A stretch of DNA of 64,000 bases from Theocolax elegans (GCA_026168455.1 CM047426.1:49361589-49425588); one strand, 5' to 3'; shown: positions 45,100-57,720, counted from the first letter of the stretch. The notes: generated from the letters alone by a model not told the origin. Program-made: numbers and translations.

Positions 45100-45734
45100 C
45101 AAGGAGAGACCACACCCTCTGGAAAACGTATCCTTACCAAACTCTAGGGTGTTATCATATCTACTATAAAATCATGCAGAAAGCCGGAGTTTTACTGTCC
45201 AATGCCTATTTTTACGATAGATATAAGCAAATACTGAAAAATCTCGCCGAAAAAACCGTTGAGCTTGATCGCTTATAACTCAAAAATAATTGAAGGTGAA
45301 AATTTAAACTAAATCTTAAAAGAAAGCTGAGATCAAGTAGATACGTTTTGAAAAAAAGAAAGCTTAGATATCTCAACATGGTCAAAAGTTATGGGAAAAA
45401 TAAGAATTAGCCAAGATTTTATCGAAAATTTAGAGTTACAATTTGAGGATTTTTTTAGGCCAAAATTTCGTCTAATTCTAATTTCTCCCATAACTTTTAA
45501 TCATATTAAAATATTTGAGCTTCCTGTTTTTCAAAACGTATATACTCGACCTCAGTTTTCTTTTAAAATTTAGTTTATATGTACATTTTTAATTGTTTCC
45601 GAGTTATAAGCGATCAAACTTAAGGGTTTCTTCAGTGAAATTTTTCGTCATTTGCATATTTCTAACGTCAGATAGAAACCATATTTTAGAGTTCGGTAAG
45701 TTTCCCGTTTCCCAGAGGATGTGACTTCTCCTTG
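45100..45734. mobile_element. Long-arm palindromic MITE
   Basis: The ends CAAGGAGAGACCACACCCTC and CCTCTGG are matched by the complement of CCAGAGGATGTGACTTCTCC at 45734. Arms run to about 45420 and from about 45455. They share GAGTTATAAGCGATCAA-type and CATAACTTTT-type blocks in inverse order. There is no protein frame. The superfamily is unclear, because no target duplication is visible. Confidence 0.75.
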
Positions 45735-47733
45735 AGAGTACGTATACGTACATAACATTCACTATTTTTCTTATTATGATCGACTTTTATATCTAATACA
45801 TTATTAGTAATTTTTTTCCAGAAAAAGAAAAATATAAGTCTGTAAACATATGTTCCATGAACATTTTAAGGCATTAAAAGATGCATTAAGTGCTGCAACG
45901 TAATTATACATTTTGTGGAGATTTAGTGAACCAAAATCGTTTTACGTATTTTTATTCTAAGAGGGTTTATTATTTATTTTTTTAGCAAAAAAAAAAAGTT
46001 TTAGTTATTAACCATTTCGTTCATCCTTCGGTGGCAACCAATTCGTTAAACTGCTTCGTCCATTTGCAACGGAAAGTTTTAAAATAAAAGAAAAAAAGAA
46101 AAACATAAAAATTAATAAAATCAAAGCAAAAAAGATTTCATGCGTTTTATAATAAATTCATTTTTAAATTTATTGTATAAATTGAAATGAATTATTAGGT
46201 AAATAAAATCAATATCTCATGCGGAATAAACGATGATGTTGAAGCGTAGAACTGAAATCCTTTTTTTGAGTTATCGTGGGATCTTCCGTTTGCATTTTCT
46301 CACATTTTTGTATTTATCAAAAATTTAATTAATTTATGGACTTGCATGTGGTAGTGAGAGGGGTTGACAATACAACATAGATAAAAATAAAAAAAACAGA
46401 TTACATTTTCTATGGCCTCTGGCTCTTTTGTTAATTTATTTTTCCAATCATTACATGTTACAATAAAATCAAATGATATTCTCGAAAGAGTTAATAAAAT
46501 TATAATAGAACTCGTGTACGCGATACGAAAATAAAAATTTTAATTTATTTATGAATTAGATAAGCTAATTTTTATTTAAATAATAAAAATTATTTTTTTT
46601 TATTTATTCACGCGATGCGGTAGATACAATTAACCACCTCCCTCGTTCCTTGCTAAAAAGAAATTAAATTGCGGAACCACAAGGATCACCAGCCTAGCCT
46701 CAGGAAACAGCGTCATCCCGATGGATGGGGCGCACTTATGAATAAGAATCGGAACTCTTATCCGCAAAAAAAATAAATTTTCGTAGTTTTGCATAATAAT
46801 GCAGAACCACTCGGGGCCTGTCACCGCTAGGGTTATCCGGCTCCTGAGGAAAGGAAAGGAACTAGGTTTATGTACAACGCAGCATACTTACTACTGCTAC
46901 TTCCTTACGACAACCAGAATTTTCTACATTATTTAATGCCAACTGAAGACCATCACATTGAAAGATATAGATTTCATTGAGTATATAACATTAGAAATAA
47001 AGTTCATGGATTAATATTTATTTATATAAACCATCATTTATAATTTATAAGATATAAGAGGTTAATAATTAAGATGATGGAGGGATAAAACATATACTCC
47101 GAACTATGTACTATAGAAAAGGAAAATAAGGAAGAGAAATGTATAAATATTAAGAGAAATTATTATACCTACTTCAGTTGCGGTTATTGGCAATTATTAT
47201 AACAAGGATTATTATCATAACAGGGAACTAAATGCAGTTCAAGGAATGGCTGGATTACAGTGTTAAACTGCCACAGTGACAGTGAGTTTGTGCGTGTGCG
47301 TTTCTACCCCACGAATTCGTACTCCTCTCTCACGGTTTGGCTTATCTGGATTCCGAGTGAGTTATTCGATAATTCCTATAAGCCAGCGGGCTTTGGAATG
47401 CTTAAAATAAAATGCTATCTCGCAAAGTTTACATTATTTTTATTTTAATTTTTGTATTAAAAGTAATTAATAGTAAAGATGCTTAAAGAATAAACAAATC
47501 TTTGAAAAATAGTTAAGTCTAGATGAAGTCTTGGAGTAGTTTGGTATTGGAGACTATCCCATACGTTTGATTTATTAAAATTTCTGGGCTTAATGTCAGA
47601 TCTTTATAATATTAAAATTTCTCGATTTGATAAAAACATTAGCAGTATATTTTAATATGTTTATAGAGTTTATAGCATAAGGTTTTCTTGTATTAAATTT
47701 CCTAATTTAGGAAAAAAAATTTTATAAGTTTTT
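45735..47733. other. No gene seen
   Basis: Two kilobases of AT-rich DNA. A less AT-rich patch at 46620-46860 (with GATGGATGGGGCGC and GGGCCTGTCACCGC) may be a decayed SINE or exon, but I cannot place it. A minus-strand frame of 64 codons overlies that patch. At 47240-47400 another moderately GC segment has no recognisable frame. Confidence 0.45.
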
Positions 47734-48768
47734 GACCCTTAGTGAAAAAAATTGTGTAAACTTTAAAGTTTTATATCTCCGCGAAAAATTAACGTACAGA
47801 AATTGGTGACAAAGTTTTGGAAAGGTATTATTAAGCCTTTTAAAGTTCCGTTAGCTTCATTATAAAATATTTATTGTTTAGTTTTTTATAAGATCTTAAA
47901 GACAAAGAGAATATTTAAAAATTTTCATTTATATTTAATATTACGTCAGTTTTTAAGAAATTTTTTTTTAATGTAACCCTGTAAAAATAAAGGTACTTTA
48001 TTTCTCTGTCAAATGCCGTTCGGTTTACCTACCTACGATTATTTTTTTTAGTTATAAACTATAACGAGTACTGAATTCGAGTGTCGGCGCGTGTAGGTCC
48101 CTGAATTATTGGCGACGATCCAGGCTAATTGCGAATAGTAGCGCAGTGCTGAGGCTTTTGTCTCGCGCTCCCCGGACGGTGGGTTCGTGCTCGGATACCT
48201 TCATTAATTTTTTTATTCCTCATATTAAATTCGTACACCGTTACAAAACAAATTTGTAAGAAATTGACGATTTTTTTCGATCTAAAATTACTCCGCCATT
48301 TTTTGATTTAGAAAAAAATGCAAAAGAGAAAAAGGGAGCGTTTTTTAATGTATAATACGTCTACAAGGTTTGGTTTATGACATAAAAAAAGTCTTCAAAA
48401 ATTCCTATAAAATAATAATTAATTTTTTTTATATCATGTATCACTTTTTCTCTTTTGAATTTTCTTCTAAATAAAAAAATGGCGGAGATAGTTTAGATCG
48501 AAAAAGAAAGTCAATTTTTTACAAGTTTACACTAAAAAATTTTTCTTTAAAACCGGCGTGTCATTAAATATAAATAAAAATTTTTACATATTCCTTTTGT
48601 TTTTATGTTCTTATAAACAACGAAAAATATATGCTTTATAAATGAAACTAATAGTACCTTAAAGTGCTTACTAATACCTATCAAAAACTTTGTCGTCAAT
48701 TTCTGTACGTTAATTTTTCGCGGAGATATAAAACTTTATAGTTTATACAATTTTTTTCACAAGGGATC
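47734..48768. mobile_element. Palindromic MITE split by a tRNA-derived SINE
   Basis: The outer arms 47734-47978 and 48527-48768 are complementary (TATATCTCCGCGAAAAATTA and its complement), and the inner arms 48246-48340 and 48439-48533 continue the palindrome (GGCGGAG near both). The break at 47979-48245 is an insertion of unrelated, GC-richer DNA with pol III boxes. Removing it would give a nearly continuous foldback, so the SINE is younger. Confidence 0.75.
47979..48245 (+). mobile_element. tRNA-derived SINE-like insertion
   Basis: TAGCGCAGTGCT (48139-48150) fits the pol III A box, and GGTTCGTGCTC (48182-48192) matches most of the B box, about 43 bp apart, as in tRNAs. The sequence between does not fold into a canonical cloverleaf, so it is tRNA-derived rather than a tRNA gene. 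Its position interrupting a palindrome gives approximate borders. Confidence 0.6.
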
Positions 48769-49925
48769 AAAACATTACGAGTGGCAATGTATATTTGCTG
48801 TTGTTTTATAGTCATTTTTAGATTATTAAAAAATTGATTTTTGTAAATTTTGAATGTTGCAGATGATATTTTTTTAACCATGTAAATTTCGGCGTGTAGA
48901 AAATATAAAAAGTTTGCTCTTGATTTGGGGTTTTCAAATCTATTAGTTTTCAAGTTATTAAAAAAAATTGATTTTTTCTTAATTTATTGTAACTTTGAGA
49001 CTAATCGGTCGAATATGCTGAAAAAAATAGTGATGAAATCAGAGTTGGAAAAAGTATCCGTCCGAAACTTCACATCGAATAATAGAAGAATAAAATTAAC
49101 ATTGCTACAAAACAAAAAGTAAAAAGAAATGAGACGATGTTTAAGTCACTTAGAGCAATTTCACAAAATATTCGACGAAAAGTATTTGATCAGAAGTATT
49201 CAACGAATGCTTTGAATCCAATACTTTTATTTTATTTCTTTCTTCTTTCAATCGAATATAAATCTTTGTTTTTGAACAAAACTGTTCAAGACTTAGTCTT
49301 AATTGAAAAAAGTTTTTTTGTTTGATTACTAAAGAAATGAAATTGATGGGTCAAATATAGTTAAAAAAATTTATGGTAATAGAACATAATAAGGGGTAAT
49401 TTATATAAAAAATTCAGAACACCAAGTGGCACTTGAAAAAAAATTATAATATGAAAGGTTTTTTTTGAAAATTTGTATTTTGTTTTAAAGTTTCTGATAG
49501 ATGTTAATATTTAAATGCTATATACTTTTTGGTACATTATTCAGGGAAAATGTATTAATTTGTATAAAATAGATGGACTTTTAAATTAGATAATTAATGC
49601 TTTTTATTTTTTTAAATTGTGTTCTATTCCAATCTTTACATTGTCAAAAATATTATAGAAAAATTTTTTGTATGATTAATAATTTTGCATCAGCTTTTTA
49701 CTAAAGTATAAAATCGAATATTTGCATTTGTAAATTTACAAGCATTATTATATTTCACATTAATTAAAAGTGCAATTGTCACATTTTAATCCTTTCGAAA
49801 AAGTAAAATGATTCATTTTACACTTTCAAAAAGTATAATTTTTCATTTTAGAGTGTAATTATATGTAACGTTCGAGTGACGCGTAAGTAAATTATTAATT
49901 TTTGTGCCTTGATAAAAATATCCAA
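48769..49925. other. No gene seen
   Basis: AT-rich DNA. Plus-strand frames at 48925-49325 are lysine- and phenylalanine-rich as expected by composition. I see no motif or repeat. Confidence 0.5.
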
Positions 49926-50044
49926 TAGCACAGCAGGGTTGCCAGATGGCGATTTTTTCTCCTTGTTGCTCTTGCTTAATAAACATCAATATACGTAAGG
50001 GAGAAAAGGAAAAAAAATCGCTAACTGGTCACTCTGTAGCACAG
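49926..50044. mobile_element. hAT-type MITE copy 1 (103 bp, 8-bp target duplication)
   Basis: The element 49934-50036 begins CAGGGTTGCCAGATGGCGAT and ends with a near complement, GGTCACTCTG. It is flanked by exact 8-bp duplications TAGCACAG (49926-49933, 50037-50044). CAG...CTG ends and 8-bp duplications are diagnostic of hAT elements. A second copy of equal length lies at 53190-53292. There is no coding capacity. Confidence 0.92.
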
Positions 50045-52901
50045 GCTTCTCTTGTGTTTATACTATTGTTAACTCTTTGTTCCTAATAAGGAGGACAAAG
50101 TACTGATAAGTGAGCTCCCAAGTGATGAAAGCGTCTTCGGCCTTACCTTACTTAAAAAGAAATAAAAGAAAACTTTGGGCAACAAAGTAAAAAAAAACAA
50201 TAGTGTTTAATTTTTAAAAGTTTAAAATTTATTTATTTTATGTAATTGTGCTTACTTGTACGTATAAAATATGTATATATTTTATTACTGAGCGAGAGAG
50301 AGATCCTGGTGTCCCTCAAAAGAAAAAGAATCTTTAGTGAAGACTGGCGTTGGATGATTGTGTTGGCGTCCTTTTTCTAGTAGAAGACGTTGTATGAATT
50401 CTAAAATGAACTGGAAATTTTTAGTAAGTGTGTTCTGCGAGGGTGGATGGTTGCTTTTTAAAGGCTTCCTCGGAGTGTTACTTTTCTTCCCTCTTCAAAC
50501 AAAAATGGTCCCAAAATTATCGATCAGTGTCATTGGCTATCGGTCTATACGAGGGTGTGTGCCTGAATCTAATAGGTTGAAAAGGTCAACGTCTGCCCTT
50601 GAAGCGAGGGTAGGATCGGGGGTAGGAGGTCACGGAGGTGGAGGTCTTCTGTCTCCTTCTAAACGCTTGCTATTTTTTCGTGTTTTATGTCCTTGTCTAA
50701 AATCATGCTGTCTCTCTCTTATCTTCTGTGCTTTTCTACTGTTGCTCTCTCTCACTCATACATAGTATGTGGTAATTTTAAATTTTGTAACTTAAACTAA
50801 CTTTAAAAATATATAATTTTTAGAATTTTGCGCAGAGAGATATTAAATTTTAAGATATTTTCTAACAATTATTATTAGATGGTCGAAAACTAGGTAATTT
50901 TAATTTCTTTTAAAGTTGGGAAATTCGATGTTATTGACTGAAAATGATTTTCAATTTGAATAAATTAAGAGTGAATATTTATTATATATACTTCAAGTGA
51001 GTTAAAAAAAAGGTTTTAAGTAAGATAAAATTTGTATAGTGAATTACCAATTTTTGACAATCTAACATAATGTGAGAAGAATACTTTTATTTTTGATATA
51101 TAAAATTAAACTAAACTTATTGATAGTTTGTGAATATATTTATATGCTATAATAAGCTATATGCTAACACCAAAAACAAAATAAACTTATTTCTAAAAGC
51201 TTAAAAGAGGCATAAAACTATCAATTTAATTAGGATATTTTAAAATAATATATTGTGCTTCCTTATTATTAAATTAAAAATAACACACATATATTGCTCG
51301 TAAAATTTAGAATATATCCTATTTTTAAACATTAAAATTAATATGTTAAAGGTATTAACAGACGTAATTGTTAACAAAAAAGAATTTATTTCTATGTACA
51401 AAGGAAACGCATGTAACCAGTTATTCGTATTGAAGTTGATCTAATTTTCGTCCAATGTAAAATTGATATAGCTTATATGTAATCAGCATATAAGTATTGC
51501 TTAAAAATTAACATATATATATATATATATATATAATATTGCGTACTACAATGGTACATTACGTATTTTTAACAAATTGTACATTGTGAGAAAAATAAAT
51601 ACTGCATGTCTGTTTTTTTATCTAGATGTGCATGATAGAAAACATATGAAGCGACAAAATGCGCAGTTGTGCGTCGTTCTTGACTTAGGGTTTTATTTAG
51701 TTATACCCTATAGGTCTATGTAAAAAAAATGTTATTTTTCTCAAGACGCTCAGGAGAATGTTTAAGTGTTCTCCGAAAAACTGTAAATTGGAAGAGTTTA
51801 TTATCTTCAGATGTACAAATTTTTTATGCGCACAGATGTACAAGGGTCTGAGAAAGTGTCGCGTTTACTTCCTTTAGAATTTTCCTAGGGATATTATGGC
51901 GTTGATAATTTTCTCTCAATTCCGAGTTTTTTCAAGCATTTATTTTTTTTACACTTATTTATTTCGTTCAAAAATATTTTTGTTTATTTAAACAACTAAA
52001 TGATCAATTATTTTTAATTCATCTATAATAGATATGAAATGTAATAAAAAGAAATAAAGAATGTTGCTTAATTCACAAGTTTTGAATTTTATAATTAAAT
52101 TGTTGATGTCAATTAAAGAATTAACGCAAAATTTTTTATGATTGGTAAACAAGGTTAAAAAAGAATATTATTTTTAAACGAAATGTTTTCTAAACGAATA
52201 ATAAGAATTTATTTAAAAAGTATTTAATATTCTTAGACAATTATTTGTATTTTTACATACATACACATATACACGTACATATTGTACGTATCGGAGTAAA
52301 TATTTATAATGAGCACACACATATAGAGGCAAAAGCCGTCTACATATACAAACACATGTACAAAAAAAATTTAATTTAAAGGACTTATGCATACGATTAT
52401 TGTGTATTTTAAACTATATATATAGATAAACATATCTTTAATTTGGCAACCTGGCAAACATTTACTTATTTTGAGCCATTTATCAGCGTTATTACTATTT
52501 GTTTTTTGCAAGTGAAAATTCGGGTTTATAACGGTATAATTGTGCAGGTACATGGCTATAGGCAAAAAATGGCAATCTTGAAATGTCGGGCGGTTGATCG
52601 ATGCCACGAGGTTGCTATTTTATTGTCCTATTGTTAGGTGGGAAGGTTACCGAGAGGCTCGTTTACAGACCCTCTGAAGTGATCGTACTGTCAGGTGGAT
52701 TTAAAAGGATTTTAAAATATTACGAAGATCGGAAAAATTTTCCGATGACGTTACAATAAGTATTTAAACTTTTCAAAAATGTAATTTTATGCCTTGTTTC
52801 GTCTTATCTGAACAAGTAACTTTGCCAGTATAAATATTGTATTATTAATTTTTTACATTGTAGGGCTTAAAATGTGGCTTTTTATACATTTAACATGTAA
52901 A
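50045..52901. other. No convincing gene
   Basis: Open frames at 50358-50765 (plus) and 52443-52637 exist, but they lack domains and any conserved context. The first is moderately GC-rich and contains GGAGGTCACGGAGGTGGAGG-type simple sequence. The stretch is otherwise AT-rich, with short TA tracts near 51510. Confidence 0.45.
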
Positions 52902-52968
52902 TCTAAAGGCGCGGTAGCGCCTTGACGTAAGTATAAGCTTGAGAGCCATTTATACAGCTAACTAGAGC
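52902..52968 (+). repeat. 65-bp dispersed hairpin element, copy 2
   Basis: GGCGCGGTAGCGCC is followed by TTGACGTAAGTATA, AGAGCCATT and TATACAGCTAACTAG. The sequence matches the minus-strand copy at 38640-38705 and the plus-strand copy at 56452-56517 throughout its length, while flanks are unrelated. Confidence 0.8.
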
Positions 52969-53181
52969 CCTGATTTTTTATTTTCATAACTATTTTGATT
53001 AATTACATTAATTTATATGTGCTTCTATGGGGATCACTTTCTTTATTTATTTATCTTTGCTAAAATTCAATTTGGTCCAACTTCATTTGAGCACATTGAA
53101 GAAAAAGCTTGAAAAAGAAATTGCTTGCTGATTACCTTTTCTCGATTTTGCTTCTTCCCTTTTTTCGTCTCCCTATGTATA

Positions 53182-53300
53182 TATATGTCCAGGGTTGCCA
53201 GATGGCGATTTTTTCTCTTCGTTGCTCTCGTATAATAAACATCAAAATACGTTAGACAGAAAAGGAAAGAAAATCGCCAACTGGTTACTCTGTATATGTC
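53182..53300. mobile_element. hAT-type MITE copy 2 (103 bp, 8-bp target duplication)
   Basis: The element 53190-53292 shares the CAGGGTTGCCAGATGGCGAT end with copy 1 and ends GGTTACTCTG. It is flanked by exact TATATGTC duplications (53182-53189, 53293-53300). The two insertions have different duplications, so they are independent transposition events of one family. Confidence 0.92.
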
Positions 53301-53729
53301 TATAGAAAGCGAAGTGAGATAGCGATACGGGAGATGTGTGAGACGGTCAAAGAACGCGTACAGAGCTCCCAACGATTGGCAGGCGCAGAACTTCAGACGT
53401 GGCAGCGAGAAGAATCTACTGTTATATTTAGCTGTGACTGTCACGCAATATTTTTTTTTGGTTATATAAATATTATACATTTGATTTTATAATTTCTCAA
53501 TAGACTTCCCAATGACTCCAGTATAATGGATATAAATTAATACTTGTTTAAACATGATAAAATTCACTACAGCTCCAGTGATTGGAAATAAATAGTACAA
53601 TATTATATTACTCGAGTAACTGGGAAGTCCACTCAGATTATACGCAAACTATCATATGTGATGAATTGTTATCAATTGGTTTGTTTTACTTTTATTTATT
53701 TGCCAGAAAGTCTCTTGAGAGCATATCTT

Positions 53730-53895
53730 CATGTAGAAACTTTTTATGGAGTTGAAGCAAAATATAAGTAGAAATAGGATGGGAGTAAGAATTAAAGATT
53801 TCTTTAATCAGGTAACGTTTTTGAAAGGGTGATTGCAAGCCATACTTGCGAATGTTGACACCTTCGTGGAAAGTGTTTTTATACCAAATATTTCT
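53730..53895 (+). repeat. Repeat B fragment
   Basis: AGTAGAAATAGGATGGGAGTAA and the following ATACTTGCGAATGTTGACACC-like block match 30860-30980. It is a single, short fragment of the family and has no gene. Confidence 0.8.
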
Positions 53896-53899
53896 ATTA

Positions 53900-54335
53900 C
53901 AAAAATTTAAGTTTAAAAATTTGATAATGAATAAACTAATTAATGAAAATGTTAAACTATAAATAAAAAAAAAATATTTTTCTAAATGTTGTTTTCTAAG
54001 TATTAGCTCTGAAGTAGGGAACTCTTACGTAGGAGCTGCCTACGTCACGCACGCCGTCTCTCGCGAAGTGGCTCCCACGAACTACCGACCTAAGTACTCA
54101 AGCGGGATTTGTGGCGTGAGGGGGAAGGAGAGAAACGCTCGCTCACCTGGACCGTACCAGGAATACTAGGGAAAATACTGACGGGACACGCGGGTCCAAA
54201 CGTGGTGCACCACTCACCTTTGTATTTGCGAGACATCGCTCGAAACACGTTAAAACGTCGATATCAGATTATGTATTAGTCTCTGTACCAACTGCATATT
54301 TTTATAGATCTTCTCACTAATCATATATAATATCA
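53900..54335. other. No gene seen
   Basis: A moderately GC-rich stretch (54000-54240) includes CTACGTCACGCACGCC and AGGGGGAAGGAG. I see no frame, RNA or repeat I can support. Confidence 0.45.
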
Positions 54336-54489
54336 ATTCATGAATTTCTCGAAATAGTCAGAAATTCCGCATCAAATGTGGTCGTCGTAATCCGGTTTTC
54401 ACACTATTTCCTCCAATAATTTATGAGTTATAGTTATTCTCCATACATGATACCTGCATGGCTTATCTTAATTATGTCCATTATTTATA

Positions 54490-54720
54490 AAGTCAATAAC
54501 AAATTAAATATATGGGCAGTCAGATTGCCCCTACTTATAACGTGAGTAGATTTTTGGTGCAGGGGGGCAGTCAGATTGCTTTATTAATAATTTGTTTTAT
54601 TTTCAGTTAAAGTTTTTAAATTTTTTATTTTTTATTTTTTTTTTTTATTTTTATAGATTCTTCGGGGGTGATTATAAGTAGGGGCAATCTGACTGCCCAT
54701 ATATTGAATTTGTTATTGAC
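54490..54720. repeat. Short inverted repeat
   Basis: TATGGGCAGTCAGATTGCCC (54512) and its complement at 54688-54710 extend to arms of about 48 bp with a 125-bp spacer that is T-rich. A second GGGCAGTCAGATTGC copy sits inside at 54566. It is followed by the GC-rich stretch 54760-54910, which has CCAAT-type (GATTGGCTC) and TAGCAACGGC motifs and might be a promoter fragment, although no downstream gene is visible. Confidence 0.6.
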
Positions 54721-55404
54721 TGTAAGACCGATAAAAATATTAAATAATTTTTCTTCATCCCCCCGCCGAAAGTACGTGTTTCCCGGCCGCATATGGATAC
54801 GGGAAGAGCGACTTTTGCGGCCGGCCGGAGTCTCGCGCGCTCTGATTGGCTCACAGATTTTCGCGACATCGATGCATAGCAACGGCTGTAGCAACGGCCG
54901 CAAAGTTCCCAATATAACATGTGCGTTGCTTAACCTTTTAAGTAAACATTGCTAAATTATTTCAAATTTATTCATTTATTTACTACAAGCACTTTTGTAT
55001 TTCAAATGTAAAATGTATTATAATATTGCCTTATAAAATATCTTGTATAATTGTTTTGATTAATAAAACGAGAGATAGAAAGAGAGAGCGAGAGTATATA
55101 TAGAATACTTATGTAGACTGTGTTCATTCTATCTATTTCGTGTCATTTTCAAATTTCACACCATCAATTTAGTATTGATTTAATATCGGTGATGTAAATA
55201 CATGTGAAAGAAATATGTTTCATTTTTTTATGTTCAAATTTTAACAGTGCAATTGATATTTAATTACAAATGTAAATTTTATTAATGTAAAGTGGACTTC
55301 TTCTATGCACGCTGTTTATCGCAACTTTGCATTAAAACCGCTGCTAAAGTAATACGATTTTACAATAAATTTATACATGCTTATGTGTATGTTTGTTATA
55401 TTTT

Positions 55405-55485
55405 GATGCCCGCCCCCGACCAGCAAAAACCTCGCTGGTGTGGTGGCTTCGCCTCGGTTTTGCAAATGTCGGGCGGGCATCAAAA
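55405..55485. repeat. GC-rich hairpin
   Basis: GATGCCCGCCC (55405) and GGGCGGGCATC (55485) close a long stem containing AGCAAAA and TTTTGC, with GGTGGCTTCGCCTCGG toward the tip. It is conspicuous in AT-rich surroundings. Confidence 0.8.
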
Positions 55486-55694
55486 ATACAGCATGAATCG
55501 AATATAACGTCTCACGTGTCGCGTAATGCGAGGTTACCCGAAGCTTGCTCTGAAATTGGTTACGGAAAACGTAGCAGACAAATACTGTAAGATCGGGTGG
55601 TATTTTCTGTTCGTCGTAAATGATTATTTAATAATTAATATTAATTATATTATTGTATACTTTCGGACTGGGATGAAGAAAAATAGTATACGAC

Positions 55695-55800
55695 ACTCGG
55701 CCAGAATTTTGGATGCCCTGGCCTGCGTTTTATGACGACCTCGGCTTCGCCTCGGCCGTCATATCACGCAGGCCAGGAAATCCAACTTTCTGGCCATGTA
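55695..55800. repeat. GC-rich hairpin
   Basis: GGCCAGAATTTTGGAT with CCTGGCCTGCGT forms a stem with ACGCAGGCCAGG and ATCCAACTTTCTGGCC. CTCGGCTTCGCCTCGG sits at the tip. It shares the GGCTTCGCCTCGG tip with the hairpin at 55405. Confidence 0.8.
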
Positions 55801-56451
55801 TCGTAATATACTATAGTTATACTACAGTTGACATAAGTAATATTTTATTAATTTATTATTTTTAATATATGAAGCAAATTCGTCAAAAAAGTCCGAAATT
55901 CCGCCACATTGCATGTAGTCGTCGTAATCCGCTTTTCAGGCTATTTTCTCCAAGCATATACTAATTTTAGTTAGACTTTCTGTTAAATGTATTATATTTA
56001 TAAATTTTCTCATTATTCATTGATATTACTAATACATCAAGCAATTTTCTCGAAATAGTCAGAAATTCCGCTATTTTAAACGTGGTCGTCGCAATCCGGT
56101 TTTTACGCTATTTCCTCCAAGAATATACGAGTTATAATTATTCTCCGTGCAAAACCGGATTACGACGACCACATGCACTGTTGTGGAATTGCCGACTATT
56201 TTGAGAAAATTGCTTGATGTAATATCAATGGATAATGAGAAAATCTATAAATACAATGCATTTAGCACAGAGACTAACGATACTTCGAATGTATATGAGA
56301 ACAATGGCCTGAAAACCGGATTACGACGACTACATGCGATGTATCGGAATTTCTGACTCTTACGACAAATTTGCTTCCTGTATTAATAATATCAATGAAT
56401 AATGGACATAATTAAGATAAGCTATGATATAGCACAAAGAGTATCTAAAAA

Positions 56452-56517
56452 CCAAAGGGCGCGATAGCGCCTGGACGCAAGTATGCAGGCGCGTAAGCCC
56501 TTATTATACAGCTAACT
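56452..56517 (+). repeat. 65-bp dispersed hairpin element, copy 3
   Basis: GGCGCGATAGCGCC, TGGACGCAAGTATG and TATACAGCTAACTTG follow in the same order as in the other two copies. It interrupts a unit of the mirrored array. Confidence 0.8.
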
Positions 56518-56814
56518 TGCGTATATTCTTGGAGAAAATAGCCTTGAAAACCAAATAGCGACGACCACGTGCATGTGGTGGAATTTCTGACTTCGAGAAT
56601 TTTCTCGAAATAGTCGGCAAGTCCACAACAGTGCATGTGGTCGTCGTAATCTGGTTTCGCACTGAGAACAACTATAACTCGTATATTCTTGGAGGAAATA
56701 GCGTGAAAACCGGATTGTGACCACCACGTTTAAAGTAGCGGAATTTCTGACTATTTCGAGAAAATTGCTTGATATATTAGTAATGTCAATGAATAATGAG
56801 AATAGTATATTATG

Positions 56815-57495
56815 CAACTAGTGCGTAAAATGCGATTTTACGCACGCGTAGCGATCGAGTGCACGAGTGGCCGGCGAAGCCGGACACGAGTGCTTACAAG
56901 ATCGCTACAAGTGCGGAAATCGTACGCACGTGTAGCATACGATATTTTTTATCATAGTATGCGGAAAATTCGTAATTGTACAGTTCATCTACACTTTAAA
57001 AGAGAGAGTACCGCAGATTGTGGAAATGAAAGGGGAAACGGTATGGGGAGGCAGCGGGTCCAGGGCCGCAGGCCCTGGTGGGGGTTGGGGGGCGGAGCCC
57101 CCCCCGTAAATAAACTTTTACGTTTGTAATGAAAAAAATTATAATAAATATATACAATTTAAAAAAAATGATTTTTGATATGTATAAATACGTGTACTCT
57201 AGAAGGCTGCCTGAACCATACTAATTCATTTGTATACGAATTTCTACTGTGTATACCCAATAGACAATTAAGTGATTGTAGGTGTCAGTAGTTGTAGATG
57301 ATTTTGAGATTGTTCTGTATTTAATTTATCAATTTGTACGTTCGTAATAAAAAATTAAAATAAATATATTAATTTATTATTTTACGCATACTGTGCGTAG
57401 TGTTTAATATATCTTCATACTATGCTTTAACACGTCGTTTTACGCACTAAAAATGAGGCGTAAAATCGAATTTTACGCATACTATGATAAAAAAT
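56815..57495. repeat. Hairpin-rich element with GC clusters
   Basis: Near-complementary ends involve TATCATAGTATGCG (56950) and CGCATACTATGATA (57493). Internal GC-rich hairpins include GGCCGGCGAAGCCGG, CCAGGGCCGCAGGCCCTGG and GGGGGCGGAGCCCCCC (56870-57110), all with 3-4 nt loops. There is no convincing frame. The pattern of many short GC clusters in AT-rich DNA is unusual, and its origin is not clear to me. Confidence 0.65.
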
Positions 57496-57720
57496 TTATA
57501 AATATAATAGATTTATCAGAGAGTCTAACTAAAATTAGTATATTCGTGGAGAAAATAGCCCGAAAACCGGATTACTACGACCACATGCAATGTGGCGGAA
57601 TTTCGGACTTTTTTGAGAAAATTACTTGATGTATTAACAATATCAATGTATAATGTAAATATGAATATACTTGGAGATAATATTCTTAATACCGGATTTA
57701 CGACAACATAGCTTCTTACA

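Larger units (their letters stand above)
54336..57720. repeat. Mirrored array of a ~90-bp interspersed repeat
   Basis: A unit built on ACCGGATTACGACGACCACA, a following TTTCTGACTATTTCGAGAAAA-like block and a trailing AATATCAATGAATAATG occurs about nine times in both orientations (around 54340, 55880, 56050, 56150, 56310, 56560, 56640, 56700 and 57545). Units are partial and interrupted by hairpins and the 65-bp element. The mixed orientations make the whole stretch able to fold back. No gene is evident. Confidence 0.8.

Noticed and set aside
50358..50765. 135-codon plus-strand frame
   Set aside because: There is no recognisable motif, splice context or homology to a family I know, and part is simple G-rich sequence.
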